Assembly (NCBI GenBank): GCA_046352935.1
Contig: JAXMGR010000002.1
Span: 186,001-250,000, forward strand
DNA: 64,000 bases
Direction: 5' to 3'
Source: CAYWMY01 sp046352935
Lineage (GTDB): Bacteria > Pseudomonadota > Gammaproteobacteria > Steroidobacterales > Steroidobacteraceae
Notes under the pieces: model-generated
Database searches by the model: none
What the model saw: the letters and a program-made list of their open reading frames with translations, nothing else
What the model was told of the DNA's origin: nothing
Made by a program: the position numbers and the translations under genes
Part shown: positions 54,129 through 62,057 of the stretch, one piece after another
Numbering within the stretch: the first letter of the stretch is position 1
Layout of the letters: every line of letters starts with the position of its first letter

Positions 54129-55507
54129 CAGTGCGTCCCCCCCGCTTCCGCGATTGCGTTGCCCGCGGCGAGCGCTTCGACCACGCGCTCCAGCCGGTTG
54201 ACCCGCGAGCCCTTCACCAGCACGTATGTCCCGGCGGACAGTTCGGGCCGCAGCGCGACCGTCAGCTCCCCGGCCGAGCCGTACCAGGCGGCGCCGGCGC
54301 CGAAGGCGCGCACCGCGTCGCGCGCGCCCTCACCCAGGGCGAACAGCCGCTCGACGCCGCGTGCGCGTGCGTAGGTCGCGGCGTCCTCGTGGCTCGCACG
54401 CGCGTGGTCACCGAGCTCGGCCATCTCGCCCAGCACCAGCAGGCGCCGCCCCGGCAGGGCGGCCAGCGTGTCGATGCCGGCGCGCACTGAACTCGGGTTG
54501 GCGTTGTAGGAATCGTCGATCAGCCACGCCCCCTGCGGCGTCGACTTCAGCTGCAGGCGTCCCTTCACCGCACGCATGCTGCCGAGGCCGGCGACGATCA
54601 CTTCGAGCGGTGCACCGGCGGCCGCGGCCGCGGCCGCCGCACCCAGCGCGTTCACGACGTTGTGGGCACCCGCGAGCGCGAGGCGGACCGGCCGCGACCC
54701 CGCCGGCGTGACGAGCCGGAAGTCCGTGACGAAGGCGCCCGCCTCGATGCCACTGCGCACGTCCTCGGCACGGAAATCCGCGGCGGCGGCGCCGAAGCTC
54801 ACGATCCGCCCGGCACGGGACATCCCGCGCCACAGCCCGGCGTAGTCGTCGCCGGCGTTGATCACCGCGGTGGCGGCCGGCCCGAGGCCCGCGACCATCT
54901 CGCCCTCCGCCGCGGCCACGCCATCGAGGCTGCCGAAGCCCTCGAGGTGCTCGGCGCCCGCGTTGGTGATGATGCCGACGGTCGGCCGCGCGATGTCGAC
55001 GAGCGCCGCGATCTCGCCGGGATGGTTCGCGCCCATCTCGATCACGGCGCAGCGATGTGTGCCGTCGAGCCGGAACAGCGTGAGCGGCACGCCGATGTGG
55101 TTGTTGAGATTGCCGCGCGTGGCCAGCACGGGACCGATCCCGCCGAGGATCGCGGCGATCATCTCCTTGGTGGTCGTCTTGCCGTTGCTGCCGCCGACGG
55201 CGACGAGCCGCAGGTCGAAGCGTGCGCGCCAGGCGCGCGCCAGGTCGCCGAGCGCCTGCGTGGTGTCCGCGACGATCACCTGCGGCACGCGCACCTCGAC
55301 CGGCCGCGCGACGACCACGGCGGCGGCGCCGCGCTCGACGGCTGCCGCGACGTAATCATGACCGTCGAGGCGCTCACCACGGATCGCGACGAAGACCTCG
55401 CCCGCGGCCAGCGTACGCGTGTCGATGCCGATGCCGGCGATGTCGAGGTCCGGCCCGCGCAGCGAACCGCCCGTCACCCCCGCGATGAAGGACAGCGACG
55501 CCTTCAT
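54128..55507 (-). CDS. murF: UDP-MurNAc-tripeptide--D-Ala-D-Ala ligase MurF
   Basis: MurF adds D-Ala-D-Ala and completes the UDP-MurNAc-pentapeptide. It has 459 residues. It shows GIGIDTRTLAAGEVFVAIRG (27-46), ATP site VGGSNGKTTTKEMIA, NHIGVPLTL, EMGANHPGEIA, NAGAEHLEGFGS and DDSYNANPSSVRAGI. Overlaps murE by ATGA. The alanine-rich stretch near 275-290 is a low-complexity run within a normal domain. Confidence 0.97.
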   Translation of the reverse strand: MKASLSFIAGVTGGSLRGPDLDIAGIGIDTRTLAAGEVFVAIRGERLDGHDYVAAAVERGAAAVVVARPVEVRVPQVIVADTTQALGDLARAWRARFDLRLVAVGGSNGKTTTKEMIAAILGGIGPVLATRGNLNNHIGVPLTLFRLDGTHRCAVIEMGANHPGEIAALVDIARPTVGIITNAGAEHLEGFGSLDGVAAAEGEMVAGLGPAATAVINAGDDYAGLWRGMSRAGRIVSFGAAAADFRAEDVRSGIEAGAFVTDFRLVTPAGSRPVRLALAGAHNVVNALGAAAAAAAAGAPLEVIVAGLGSMRAVKGRLQLKSTPQGAWLIDDSYNANPSSVRAGIDTLAALPGRRLLVLGEMAELGDHARASHEDAATYARARGVERLFALGEGARDAVRAFGAGAAWYGSAGELTVALRPELSAGTYVLVKGSRVNRLERVVEALAAGNAIAEAGGTH

Positions 55508-56991
55508 GCCGCGCCCCCCGTGAGCCCCGCGAGCACGGCCCGGTCGCTGAAATCCCGCCGCCCCGCGGCGGTGAGCTGGTAGTCCTCGTGGCCCTTGCCG
55601 GCGACCAGCACGACGTCGCCGGCCGCCGCACCCGCAAAGGCGGACTGGATCGCCGCGAGCCGGTCGTGCTCGATGCGCACGCGCCCGGGGCGCGCCATGC
55701 CGGCCAGGATCATCGCGACGATGTCCCCCGGCGGTTCGCCGCGCGGGTTGTCGTCCGTGAGGACGACAGCGTCGGCGAGACGCTCGGCGACAGCGCCCAT
55801 CTCGGCGCGCTTGCCGCGGTCGCGCTCGCCACCGCAGCCGAACACGACCGTGAGCCGGCCGCGGCAGTGATGGCGGGCAGCAGCGAGCGCCTTGCCGAGT
55901 GCATCGGGCGTATGCGCATAGTCGACGATGCACAGCGGCCCACCCGCCGGCGCCACGAACGTCTCCATGCGTCCCGGCGGCGCACCGGCCGCGGCGAGCG
56001 CACGTGACGCATCCGCGAGCGGAACTCCGAGTGCGAGCAGCACGCCCAGCACGACGAGCAGGTTCTCGACGTTGAAGTCGCCGACGAGCGGCGAGCGCAG
56101 CTGTACCGCGCCCTCGTGCGTCTCGACGTCCACGTCGAGGCCCGTGAGCGTGCTCGCCGCACGCGTGGCGCGGACGTAGCGTCCGTCATCACGCCCCGAC
56201 CCGGCGTGTGCGCCGACCGCGGTCAGCGCCACGCCCGCGGGCAGCGCGGCGGCAAACGCGCGGCCGGCCGCGTCGGTCACGTTGATCACCGCGTGCTCGA
56301 CGCCGGGCAGCGCGAACAGGCGGGCCTTGGCGGCCGCATAGCGTTCCATCGTGCCGTGATAGTCGAGATGGTCCCGGGTCAGGTTCGTGAACGCGGCGAC
56401 ACGCAGGCGCACACCGTCGATGCGTCCCTGGTCCAGCGCATGCGACGAGACCTCCATCGCGACGTGCGTGGCACCCTGCGCGGCGAGTTCTGCGAGCTGG
56501 CGATGCAGGCTCAGCACGTCGGGCGTCGTGTGGCTGCCCGCCGTCACGGCGGGAGGAACGCCGGCGCCGAGCGTACCGCTGTAGGCGGCCGCGACGCCGA
56601 GACGGCCCAGCGCGCCGGCGCAGAGCCAGGCGCAGGTGGTCTTGCCGTTGGTACCGGTCACCCCGGCGATCGCGAGCCGTGCCGAAGGCGCGCCGAAGAA
56701 GCGGTCGGCCATTCCGCCGAGCCGCGCACGCAGCCCCGGCACGGGCACGCCGACCGCATTCGACAGCGCGGGGCCCGCGGGCGGAGCTTCGGCCGGATCC
56801 CAGAGCACGGCCGCGGCGCCGCGCTCCAGTGCCTGCGATGCGAAGTCGAGGCCGTGACGGGTGAAGCCGCGCAGCGCCACGAACGCGCCACCCGGGCGCA
56901 CGCTGCGCGCGTCGAGCGCCAGATCGCGCACGACGATGTCGGGAACACCCGCGACACCATCGAGCAGCTCACGCAGCGACACCGCGCTCAT
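55504..56991 (-). CDS. murE: UDP-MurNAc-L-Ala-D-Glu--meso-diaminopimelate ligase MurE
   Basis: MurE adds the third residue of the peptide stem. It has 495 residues. Motifs are LDARSVRPGGAFVALRG, GVTGTNGKTTCAWL, NLTRDHLDYHGTMERYAAAK (with the carbamylated-lysine region) and VDYAHTPDALGKAL. The amino-acid-binding loop reads DDNPRGEPPG; DNPR marks meso-DAP enzymes, whereas lysine-adding enzymes differ here. Start and stop overlap ftsI and murF as ATGA. Confidence 0.97.
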   Translation of the reverse strand: MSAVSLRELLDGVAGVPDIVVRDLALDARSVRPGGAFVALRGFTRHGLDFASQALERGAAAVLWDPAEAPPAGPALSNAVGVPVPGLRARLGGMADRFFGAPSARLAIAGVTGTNGKTTCAWLCAGALGRLGVAAAYSGTLGAGVPPAVTAGSHTTPDVLSLHRQLAELAAQGATHVAMEVSSHALDQGRIDGVRLRVAAFTNLTRDHLDYHGTMERYAAAKARLFALPGVEHAVINVTDAAGRAFAAALPAGVALTAVGAHAGSGRDDGRYVRATRAASTLTGLDVDVETHEGAVQLRSPLVGDFNVENLLVVLGVLLALGVPLADASRALAAAGAPPGRMETFVAPAGGPLCIVDYAHTPDALGKALAAARHHCRGRLTVVFGCGGERDRGKRAEMGAVAERLADAVVLTDDNPRGEPPGDIVAMILAGMARPGRVRIEHDRLAAIQSAFAGAAAGDVVLVAGKGHEDYQLTAAGRRDFSDRAVLAGLTGGAA

Positions 56992-58712
56992 GGCCCCGCC
57001 TGCACGAGCGTGGCCGACGAGACATTGCGCAGGTCGTCGGGCGGCACGGACATGAGGCGCAGTGCGCCGGCGATCACCGCGGAGAACACCGGTGCCGCGA
57101 CCTCACCACCGTAGTAGTGGCCGCCGCTCGGGTCGTCGATGACGACGAGCGCCGCGAGCTTGGGCCGCGTGGCCGGCACGACGCCACCGAACACCGCCGT
57201 GTAGTGATTCGTCGAGTATCCACCGGCCGTGGCCTTCCACGCCGTGCCCGTCTTGCCGGCGACGCGGTAACCCGGCACGGAGGCGCGCTTGCCGGTGCCG
57301 TCGGGTGTGACCACCCGCTCCAGCAGTCCGATCAGGTCGCGCGCGGTCCGCTCGGGCAGCACGCGTTCACCCGCCACGGGTCCGTCGACGCGGCGGAAGG
57401 TGACCGGGCGCCGGACGCCGACCGCGCCCACCGTCGCATAGGCCTGCGCGAGCTGCAGCGGCGTCACGGACAGGCCGTAGCCGTAGGCCATGGTCGCGAT
57501 GCCGATCGGGCGCCAGTCCGCGGCCGGCCCGAGCAGGCCCGCGGATTCCGCGGGGAAGCCGCTCGCGGTGACCTCACCGAAGCCGAGTCCGTGCAGCGTC
57601 TTCCAGATCTGCTGGCGGTCGAGCGACAGCGCGATCTTCGCCATCGCGACGTTGCTCGACTTCGCGATGACCGTCGACAGGTCGGCGATGCCGATCGGGT
57701 GCTCGTCGGTGATGGTCTTGATGCCGACCCGCAGCGAGCCCGGGGTCGTGTCCACGATGGAGTCCGCGCGGTAACGGCCCGAGGCCAGTGCCGCCGCGAC
57801 GATGAAGGGCTTGATGCTGGAACCCGGCTCGAAGATGTCGGTCGCGGCGCGGTTGCGATAGCGGCCCACTTCGTACTGCTCGCGGTCGTTGGGGTTGAAC
57901 GACGGCTGGTTCACCATCGCCAGCACCTCGCCCGTCTCGACATCGAGCACGACGACCGAGCCCGCGCGGGCCTGGAAATCGCGGATCGCGGACTTCAGTT
58001 CGCGATAGGCGAGGTACTGGATGCGCAGGTCGATGCTGGTCTGCAGGTCGGTGCCGGGACGCGGCGCGCGGATGCTCTCGACGTTCTCGACGGTCCGCCC
58101 CAGGTTGTCCTTGATGACGCGCTTCGCGCCGGCCTGTCCGGCGAGCGTGCGGTCGTAGAGCAGCTCGAGCCCTTCCTGCCCCGCCTCGTCGACGCTCGTG
58201 AAGCCGAGCAGGTGGCCCGTGACCTCGCCGTTCGGATAGAAGCGCCGGTACTCGCGCAGCAGGTAGGTGCCCGGGATGCCGAGCTTCTTGACGCGCGCGG
58301 CGGTCGCCGGCTCCATGTGCCGCGCGACATAGAGGAATTCGCGATCGAGGTTGCTGCTGATGCGCTGCGCGAGCCACTGGCGGTCGCGCTGCAGGGCCCG
58401 CGCGAGCCGGTCGATGCGCTCGGGGTCCGTGCCGATCTCCTTCGGGTTGACCCAGACGCTGTCCACGGGCGAGCTGACGGCCAGCGGCTCGCCGAAGCGG
58501 TCGAGGATGGCGCCGCGGCTCGCGGGCATCCGAGCCTCGCGCATGAACCGCCGGTCGCCCTGGCGCTCGAGGAAATTCTGGTTCAGGACCTGCAGGTCGA
58601 CGGCCCGCAGCAGCAGCGCCACCGCGAACGCGGCGAGCAGCCCGAGCACGAAGCGCATGCGCAGCCGGAAGCGGCGCGGATCGATCTCGGCGGTGTCGCT
58701 GCCGTTCCTCAT
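56988..58712 (-). CDS. ftsI: Septal transpeptidase FtsI (PBP3)
   Basis: FtsI is the class B penicillin-binding protein that crosslinks septal peptidoglycan with FtsW. It has 574 residues: a short cytoplasmic part, a membrane helix near 20-38, the pedestal domain (about 60-220) and the transpeptidase. Active-site motifs are SxxK at S298-K301 (GSSIKPF), SSN in AKSSNVAMAK, and KTG at 487-489 (GKTGTAWK). ATG at 58712 overlaps the ftsL stop (ATGA). Confidence 0.97.
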   Translation of the reverse strand: MRNGSDTAEIDPRRFRLRMRFVLGLLAAFAVALLLRAVDLQVLNQNFLERQGDRRFMREARMPASRGAILDRFGEPLAVSSPVDSVWVNPKEIGTDPERIDRLARALQRDRQWLAQRISSNLDREFLYVARHMEPATAARVKKLGIPGTYLLREYRRFYPNGEVTGHLLGFTSVDEAGQEGLELLYDRTLAGQAGAKRVIKDNLGRTVENVESIRAPRPGTDLQTSIDLRIQYLAYRELKSAIRDFQARAGSVVVLDVETGEVLAMVNQPSFNPNDREQYEVGRYRNRAATDIFEPGSSIKPFIVAAALASGRYRADSIVDTTPGSLRVGIKTITDEHPIGIADLSTVIAKSSNVAMAKIALSLDRQQIWKTLHGLGFGEVTASGFPAESAGLLGPAADWRPIGIATMAYGYGLSVTPLQLAQAYATVGAVGVRRPVTFRRVDGPVAGERVLPERTARDLIGLLERVVTPDGTGKRASVPGYRVAGKTGTAWKATAGGYSTNHYTAVFGGVVPATRPKLAALVVIDDPSGGHYYGGEVAAPVFSAVIAGALRLMSVPPDDLRNVSSATLVQAGP

Positions 58713-58984
58713 GGCGTGACGATGCGGACCTCGGCGGGCCTCGGCAGCGTCATGCCGAGACGCCGGTTGGCAACCTGCTCGACGAACCCGTGGTTCGACC
58801 AGGCGCTCTGCTCCAGCTGCAGCTGGTTCCATTCGATGTTCAGCCGGTCCCGCTCGGCCGACAGCCGCTCCAGCTCCACGAACAGCGTGCGCGCCTGGTG
58901 GCGCACGTAGACGACGCCGGCCGCCGAGGCGACCACGGCGAGCCAGAGGAGCGGCACGACGACCAGCATCCAGCGCGACTTCAT
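58709..58984 (-). CDS. ftsL: Cell division protein FtsL
   Basis: FtsL is a small bitopic protein of the FtsQLB complex. It has 91 residues: a membrane helix at about 6-26, then a leucine-zipper-like coiled coil (about 30-62, RTLFVELERLSAERDRLNIE) and the conserved end ANRRLGMTLPRP. It lies between rsmH and ftsI with ATGA overlaps on both sides. Sequence conservation is low in the family, so length, topology and position carry the call. Confidence 0.95.
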   Translation of the reverse strand: MKSRWMLVVVPLLWLAVVASAAGVVYVRHQARTLFVELERLSAERDRLNIEWNQLQLEQSAWSNHGFVEQVANRRLGMTLPRPAEVRIVTP

Positions 58985-59940
58985 GCGGCGAGCCTCCGGG
59001 CGGCGCGCAGCACGGCGCTGCGGGCGCGCGGATTGCGCCCGATCTCCTCGTCCGAGGGGAACACGGCCTTGCCCACACGCTCGAGCCTGGCGCGCGCCTG
59101 TGGCGGCACCTGCGGCAGTCCGGCCCAGGCCGGATCGTCCTGCGACTCGTCACGCATGAAGCGCTTCACGAGGCGGTCCTCGAGCGAATGGAAGCTGATG
59201 ACCACGAGCCGCCCGCCGGGTCCGAGCACCGCGACGGCCTGCGGCAGCACGGCCGCGAGCTCCTCGAGTTCGCGGTTGATGTGCATGCGGATGGCCTGGA
59301 AGGTGCGCGTCGCCGGGTGCTTCCCGGGCTCGCGCGTCGGCACGGCGGAGGCGACGATCGCCGCGAGCGCCGTCGTCGTGGCGATGGGTGCCTCGGCACG
59401 CGCCGCGACGATCGCGCGGGCGATGCGCCGCGCGAAGCGGTCCTCGCCGAGACGCGCGATCACCGACGCGAGCTCGCGCTCGTCGACACCGGCGAGCCAC
59501 GCCGCGGCCGACGGGCCGGAGGTCGGGTCCATGCGCATGTCGAGCGGACCTTCGCGCAGGAAGCTGAAGCCGCGCGCCCCCGTGTCGAGCTGCGGCGAAG
59601 ACACGCCGAGGTCGACGAGCACGCCGCTCGCGGCGCGTCCACCCGCGCGCGCGAGCGCGGCCAGGGCGGAAAAGGACGCATGCACGACGGTCACCCGTGA
59701 ATCTCCAGCGAACATCTCGCGGCCGTGGGATACCGCCTCCGGATCGCGATCGATCGCGAGCAGCATCCCCTGCGGCCCCAGTCGCGCCACGATCTCGCGG
59801 GCATGCCCCCCGCGACCGAGGGTCGCGTCGATGTAGAAGCCGTCGGGCTCGACATCGAGCATCGCGAGCGCCTCGGCGCACAGCACCGGCGCGTGTCCGC
59901 CAGCCGTGTCCCGTTCGCGCGCTTCCTCTCCGCCCTCCAC
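58981..59940 (-). CDS. rsmH: 16S rRNA (cytosine(1402)-N4)-methyltransferase RsmH
   Basis: RsmH methylates N4 of C1402 in 16S rRNA; its partner RsmI, which methylates the 2'-O of the same base, is at 61141. It has about 319 residues. Hallmarks are HAPVLCAEALAML, the SAM site DATLGRGGHAREIVARLG, VDLGVSSPQLDTGARGFSF, and VISFHSLEDRLVKRFMRDE. The start is taken as GTG at 59940, 7 bp after the mraZ stop, which gives the usual length; the longer open frame upstream is a mraZ shadow. Confidence 0.96.
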   Translation of the reverse strand: MEGGEEARERDTAGGHAPVLCAEALAMLDVEPDGFYIDATLGRGGHAREIVARLGPQGMLLAIDRDPEAVSHGREMFAGDSRVTVVHASFSALAALARAGGRAASGVLVDLGVSSPQLDTGARGFSFLREGPLDMRMDPTSGPSAAAWLAGVDERELASVIARLGEDRFARRIARAIVAARAEAPIATTTALAAIVASAVPTREPGKHPATRTFQAIRMHINRELEELAAVLPQAVAVLGPGGRLVVISFHSLEDRLVKRFMRDESQDDPAWAGLPQVPPQARARLERVGKAVFPSDEEIGRNPRARSAVLRAARRLAA

Positions 59941-59947
59941 GGCGGGA

Positions 59948-60400
59948 TCAGATGGACAGCGACTCGAGTTCCGCGGGCAGGTCGGCCGGCGCATCCGGGG
60001 CGCGCAGCCAGTCGTCGCGGCGCTCGTTCCAGCGCTGTTCATCCCAGAGTTCGAAGCGGGTGCCCTGGCCGATGAGGATGACGTTGCGATCAAGGTGCGC
60101 GAACTCCCGCAGTTTCGGCGGCACGAGCAGCCGTCCCTGGCCATCCAGTTCGACATCGGTCGCGTGGCCGACCATGAGCCGCTGCAGGCGTCGCGCCTGG
60201 GGGTTCAGCGTCGGTAGCCGCATGAGCTTGCGCTCGATCTCTTCCCAGTCCGGCAGGGGGTACAGGAGCAGGCATTCGTCGCGATCGACCGTCACGACGA
60301 CGTTGCCCTGGCAACGCTCGACCAGCCGCTCCCGATACCGGGTGGGCAGAACCATCCGGCCTTTGGCATCGAGGGTGACTTTGTTGGCGCCGCGAAACAC
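59948..60400 (-). CDS. mraZ: Transcriptional repressor MraZ
   Basis: MraZ is a ring-forming DNA-binding protein that represses the dcw operon in E. coli. It has 150 residues and two SpoVT/AbrB-type domains, each with the family motif: DAKGRMVLPTRYRERL (about 9-24) and DGQGRLLVPPKLREFA (about 83-98). The start is GTG at 60400, because family members begin (M)FRGA; GGGGA precedes it. The frame is open upstream, including an ATG at 60430, but that lies inside the MraZ boxes. First gene of the cluster. Confidence 0.97.
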   Translation of the reverse strand: MFRGANKVTLDAKGRMVLPTRYRERLVERCQGNVVVTVDRDECLLLYPLPDWEEIERKLMRLPTLNPQARRLQRLMVGHATDVELDGQGRLLVPPKLREFAHLDRNVILIGQGTRFELWDEQRWNERRDDWLRAPDAPADLPAELESLSI

Positions 60401-60425
60401 AGGGATCCCCGAATGGGCCGGGTGG

Positions 60426-60450
60426 CCCATTTCCTCCCACTTTTTCCCAC
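60426..60450 (-). promoter_or_regulatory. MraZ operator: three TGGG boxes at 10-bp spacing
   Basis: On the minus strand TGGG occurs three times, at 60449, 60439 and 60429 (first base), exactly 10 bp apart, in TGGGAAAAAGTGGGAGGAAA followed by TGGG. E. coli MraZ binds TGGGN repeats separated by 5 bp. The boxes lie between the predicted transcript start and the mraZ GTG. Confidence 0.88.
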
Positions 60451-60458
60451 TTGTCGCC

Positions 60459-60487
60459 ACTATAGGCAGCAGGGTGCCGCGGGTCAA
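60459..60487 (-). promoter_or_regulatory. Sigma-70 promoter of mraZ / dcw cluster
   Basis: On the minus strand: -35 TTGACC (60487-60482), 17-nt spacer, -10 TATAGT (60464-60459). Both elements are five of six to consensus. The predicted start is near 60452, just ahead of the MraZ boxes. It is the best sigma-70 promoter seen in the window and probably drives most of the cluster. Confidence 0.85.
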
Positions 60488-60611
60488 CGCCCGTCCGAGA
60501 AATTTTTTCCGGTACCTCAAGAACTTAGGCGCGCCAGGACGGCGGGCCGGGCGGGCCCGGGGCCCATCCAGAATCAGCGACTTAGACGCCGGTCTTAGAG
60601 CGGATTATGAG

Positions 60612-60644
60612 AAAAGGCGCCCGCGGTGGGATTTTCGTGGCGCC
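60612..60644 (-). terminator. Possible terminator of rnpB
   Basis: GGCGCC at 60639-60644 and 60616-60621 can pair across a 17-nt loop, followed on the minus strand by TTTT. It lies about 25 bp after the 3' end of RNase P RNA. The loop is long, so confidence is moderate. Confidence 0.5.
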
Positions 60645-60667
60645 GGGTGGGAAAAAGGGGAAGTGGA

Positions 60668-61047
60668 AGATGGGAGTCGGCCGGTAAGCCGGGTTCTGTC
60701 GAGGACAGTCATTCATCTGGGATATCCGTCGCCGGATACCTCGAGCAGCCTACCCGGAAGCGCGCGCGGGCCGCGCGTCGCGGCCCCTGCGGACCGCATG
60801 CTTCCCTATTTGGCCTTGCTCCTGGCGGGGTTTGCCGTGCCGTGACCGTTACCGGCCCCGCGGTGCGCTCTTACCGCACCATTTCACCCTTGCCGTCGCG
60901 TGGATCGCTCCGCGCGCTTGGGCGGTATCTTTCTGTTGCACTTTCCGTCGGCTCGCGCCGCCCAGGCGTTACCTGGCGCCATGCCCTTCGGAGCCCGGAC
61001 TTTCCTCCATTTTCCAGCGGAAAACAGCGACTGTCTGGCCGACTCCC
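60668..61047 (-). ncRNA. rnpB: RNase P RNA (class A)
   Basis: This is the catalytic RNA that trims tRNA 5' ends. Read on the minus strand, the 5' end GGGAGTCGGCC pairs with GGCCGACTCCC at the 3' end to form helix P1. Universal stretches follow in order: CAGACAGTCGC, GGAGGAAAGTCCGGGCTCC, GGTAACGCCTGG, AGGGTGAAATGGTGCGGTAAG, and near the 3' end CGGGTAGGCTGC, AGATGAATGACTGTC and GACAGAACCCGGCTTA. Length is about 380 nt, as in other class A RNAs. The exact 3' end is uncertain by a few bases. Its promoter is at 61054-61082. It lies between rsmI and mraZ, as in many Gammaproteobacteria. Confidence 0.97.
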
Positions 61048-61053
61048 GCAGCC

Positions 61054-61082
61054 AAGATAGGGCGCGGCGACGTACAACTCAA
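61054..61082 (-). promoter_or_regulatory. Promoter of rnpB
   Basis: On the minus strand: -35 TTGAGT (61082-61077), 17-nt spacer, -10 TATCTT (61059-61054). Seven bases on is 61047, the first G of the P1 helix, so the promoter and the mature 5' end agree. Confidence 0.8.
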
Positions 61083-61140
61083 GTCCGCGGTGGCGGAGAT
61101 CGCAATGGACACCGGTCGACGGAACGACGCGAGGCGTCGG

Positions 61141-62001
61141 CTATGCATCGCGTTCGCGCGCGAGCTCGAGCGCGCGCGCGTAGGCGCGGTTGCGCTTCGC
61201 GCCCGAGATCTCCGCAGCGAGGTCCGCGGCGCGCGAGACCGGCAGCGCGCGCAGCAGCGGCCCGAGCACGCGATCGAGCGCGGCCGTGTCGTCGGCTTCG
61301 GCAGCGGGTGCGGCGGCGCGGCCCGCCACGACGAGCACGAGTTCACCACGTGCAAGGTCCTCGTCGCCGGCGAGACGCGACACCAGCTCGCCCAGCGTGC
61401 CGGAATAGTGCGTCTCGTGCGCCTTCGTCAGCTCGCGCGCGATCGCCGCCTCGCGATCGGCGCCGAAACAGTCCGCGAGGTCGGCGAGCAGCGCGTGGAC
61501 GCGGTGCGGCGCCTCGTAGAACACCAGCGTGCGGGCCTCGGTGGCGAGCGCGGCGAGGCGTTCGCGCCGCTCGCTGCGACGCGCCGGCAGGAAGCCCTCG
61601 AAGACGAAGCGGTCGGTCGCGATGCCGGCGACCGACAGCGCGGCGATCGCCGCGCAGGGCCCGGGGACCGGCACGACGGCGATGCCGTGCGCCCGCGCGG
61701 CGCGCACGAGCAGGAAGCCCGGATCGCTGACGAGCGGCGTGCCCGCGTCGGTGACCAGCGCGATCCGCGCGCCGTCGCGGAGACGCTGGACGATGCCCGC
61801 CACGCGCTCGTGCTCGTTGTGTTCGTGCAGCGACTGCAGCGGCCGGTCGATGCCGATCCGCCGCAGCAGCTGGCCCGTGTGGCGCGTGTCCTCGGCCGCG
61901 ATCAGGTCCACGCCCGCCAGCGTCTCCCTCGCGCGGGGCGACAGGTCGCCCACGTTGCCGATCGGCGTCGCCACCACGTAAAGAACACCCTGCGCGCGCA
62001 C
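61141..62001 (-). CDS. rsmI: 16S rRNA (cytidine(1402)-2'-O)-methyltransferase RsmI
   Basis: RsmI methylates the 2'-O of C1402 in 16S rRNA. It has 286 residues with this start, the same as E. coli. Hallmarks of the tetrapyrrole methylase fold are VLYVVATPIGNVGDLSPRA, AEDTRHTGQLL, VTDAGTPLVSDPG and VPGPCAAIAALSVAG, with FLPARRSERRERL after. The GTG at 62001 has GGCGGA before it; a GTG eight codons earlier is also possible. Divergent from lpoA, as in E. coli. Confidence 0.96.
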   Translation of the reverse strand: MRAQGVLYVVATPIGNVGDLSPRARETLAGVDLIAAEDTRHTGQLLRRIGIDRPLQSLHEHNEHERVAGIVQRLRDGARIALVTDAGTPLVSDPGFLLVRAARAHGIAVVPVPGPCAAIAALSVAGIATDRFVFEGFLPARRSERRERLAALATEARTLVFYEAPHRVHALLADLADCFGADREAAIARELTKAHETHYSGTLGELVSRLAGDEDLARGELVLVVAGRAAAPAAEADDTAALDRVLGPLLRALPVSRAADLAAEISGAKRNRAYARALELARERDA

Positions 62002-62007
62002 TATAAT
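62002..62007 (+). promoter_or_regulatory. Perfect -10 box upstream of lpoA
   Basis: TATAAT lies 50 bp before the lpoA ATG. The expected -35 position reads TAAAGA, which is poor, so it may need an activator. The box abuts the rsmI start codon on the other strand, so the two promoters must overlap or rsmI uses the longer start. Confidence 0.5.
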
Positions 62008-62057
62008 TCCGCCCTCGACCGGCACCCCGCCGCGATCCTCGCCAAGGCAGGCCGCTG

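Noticed and set aside
60488..60611. GC-rich palindromic stretch between mraZ promoter and rnpB as a possible small RNA.
   Set aside because: No promoter-terminator pair or conserved RNA motif could be seen; it is best left as spacer.
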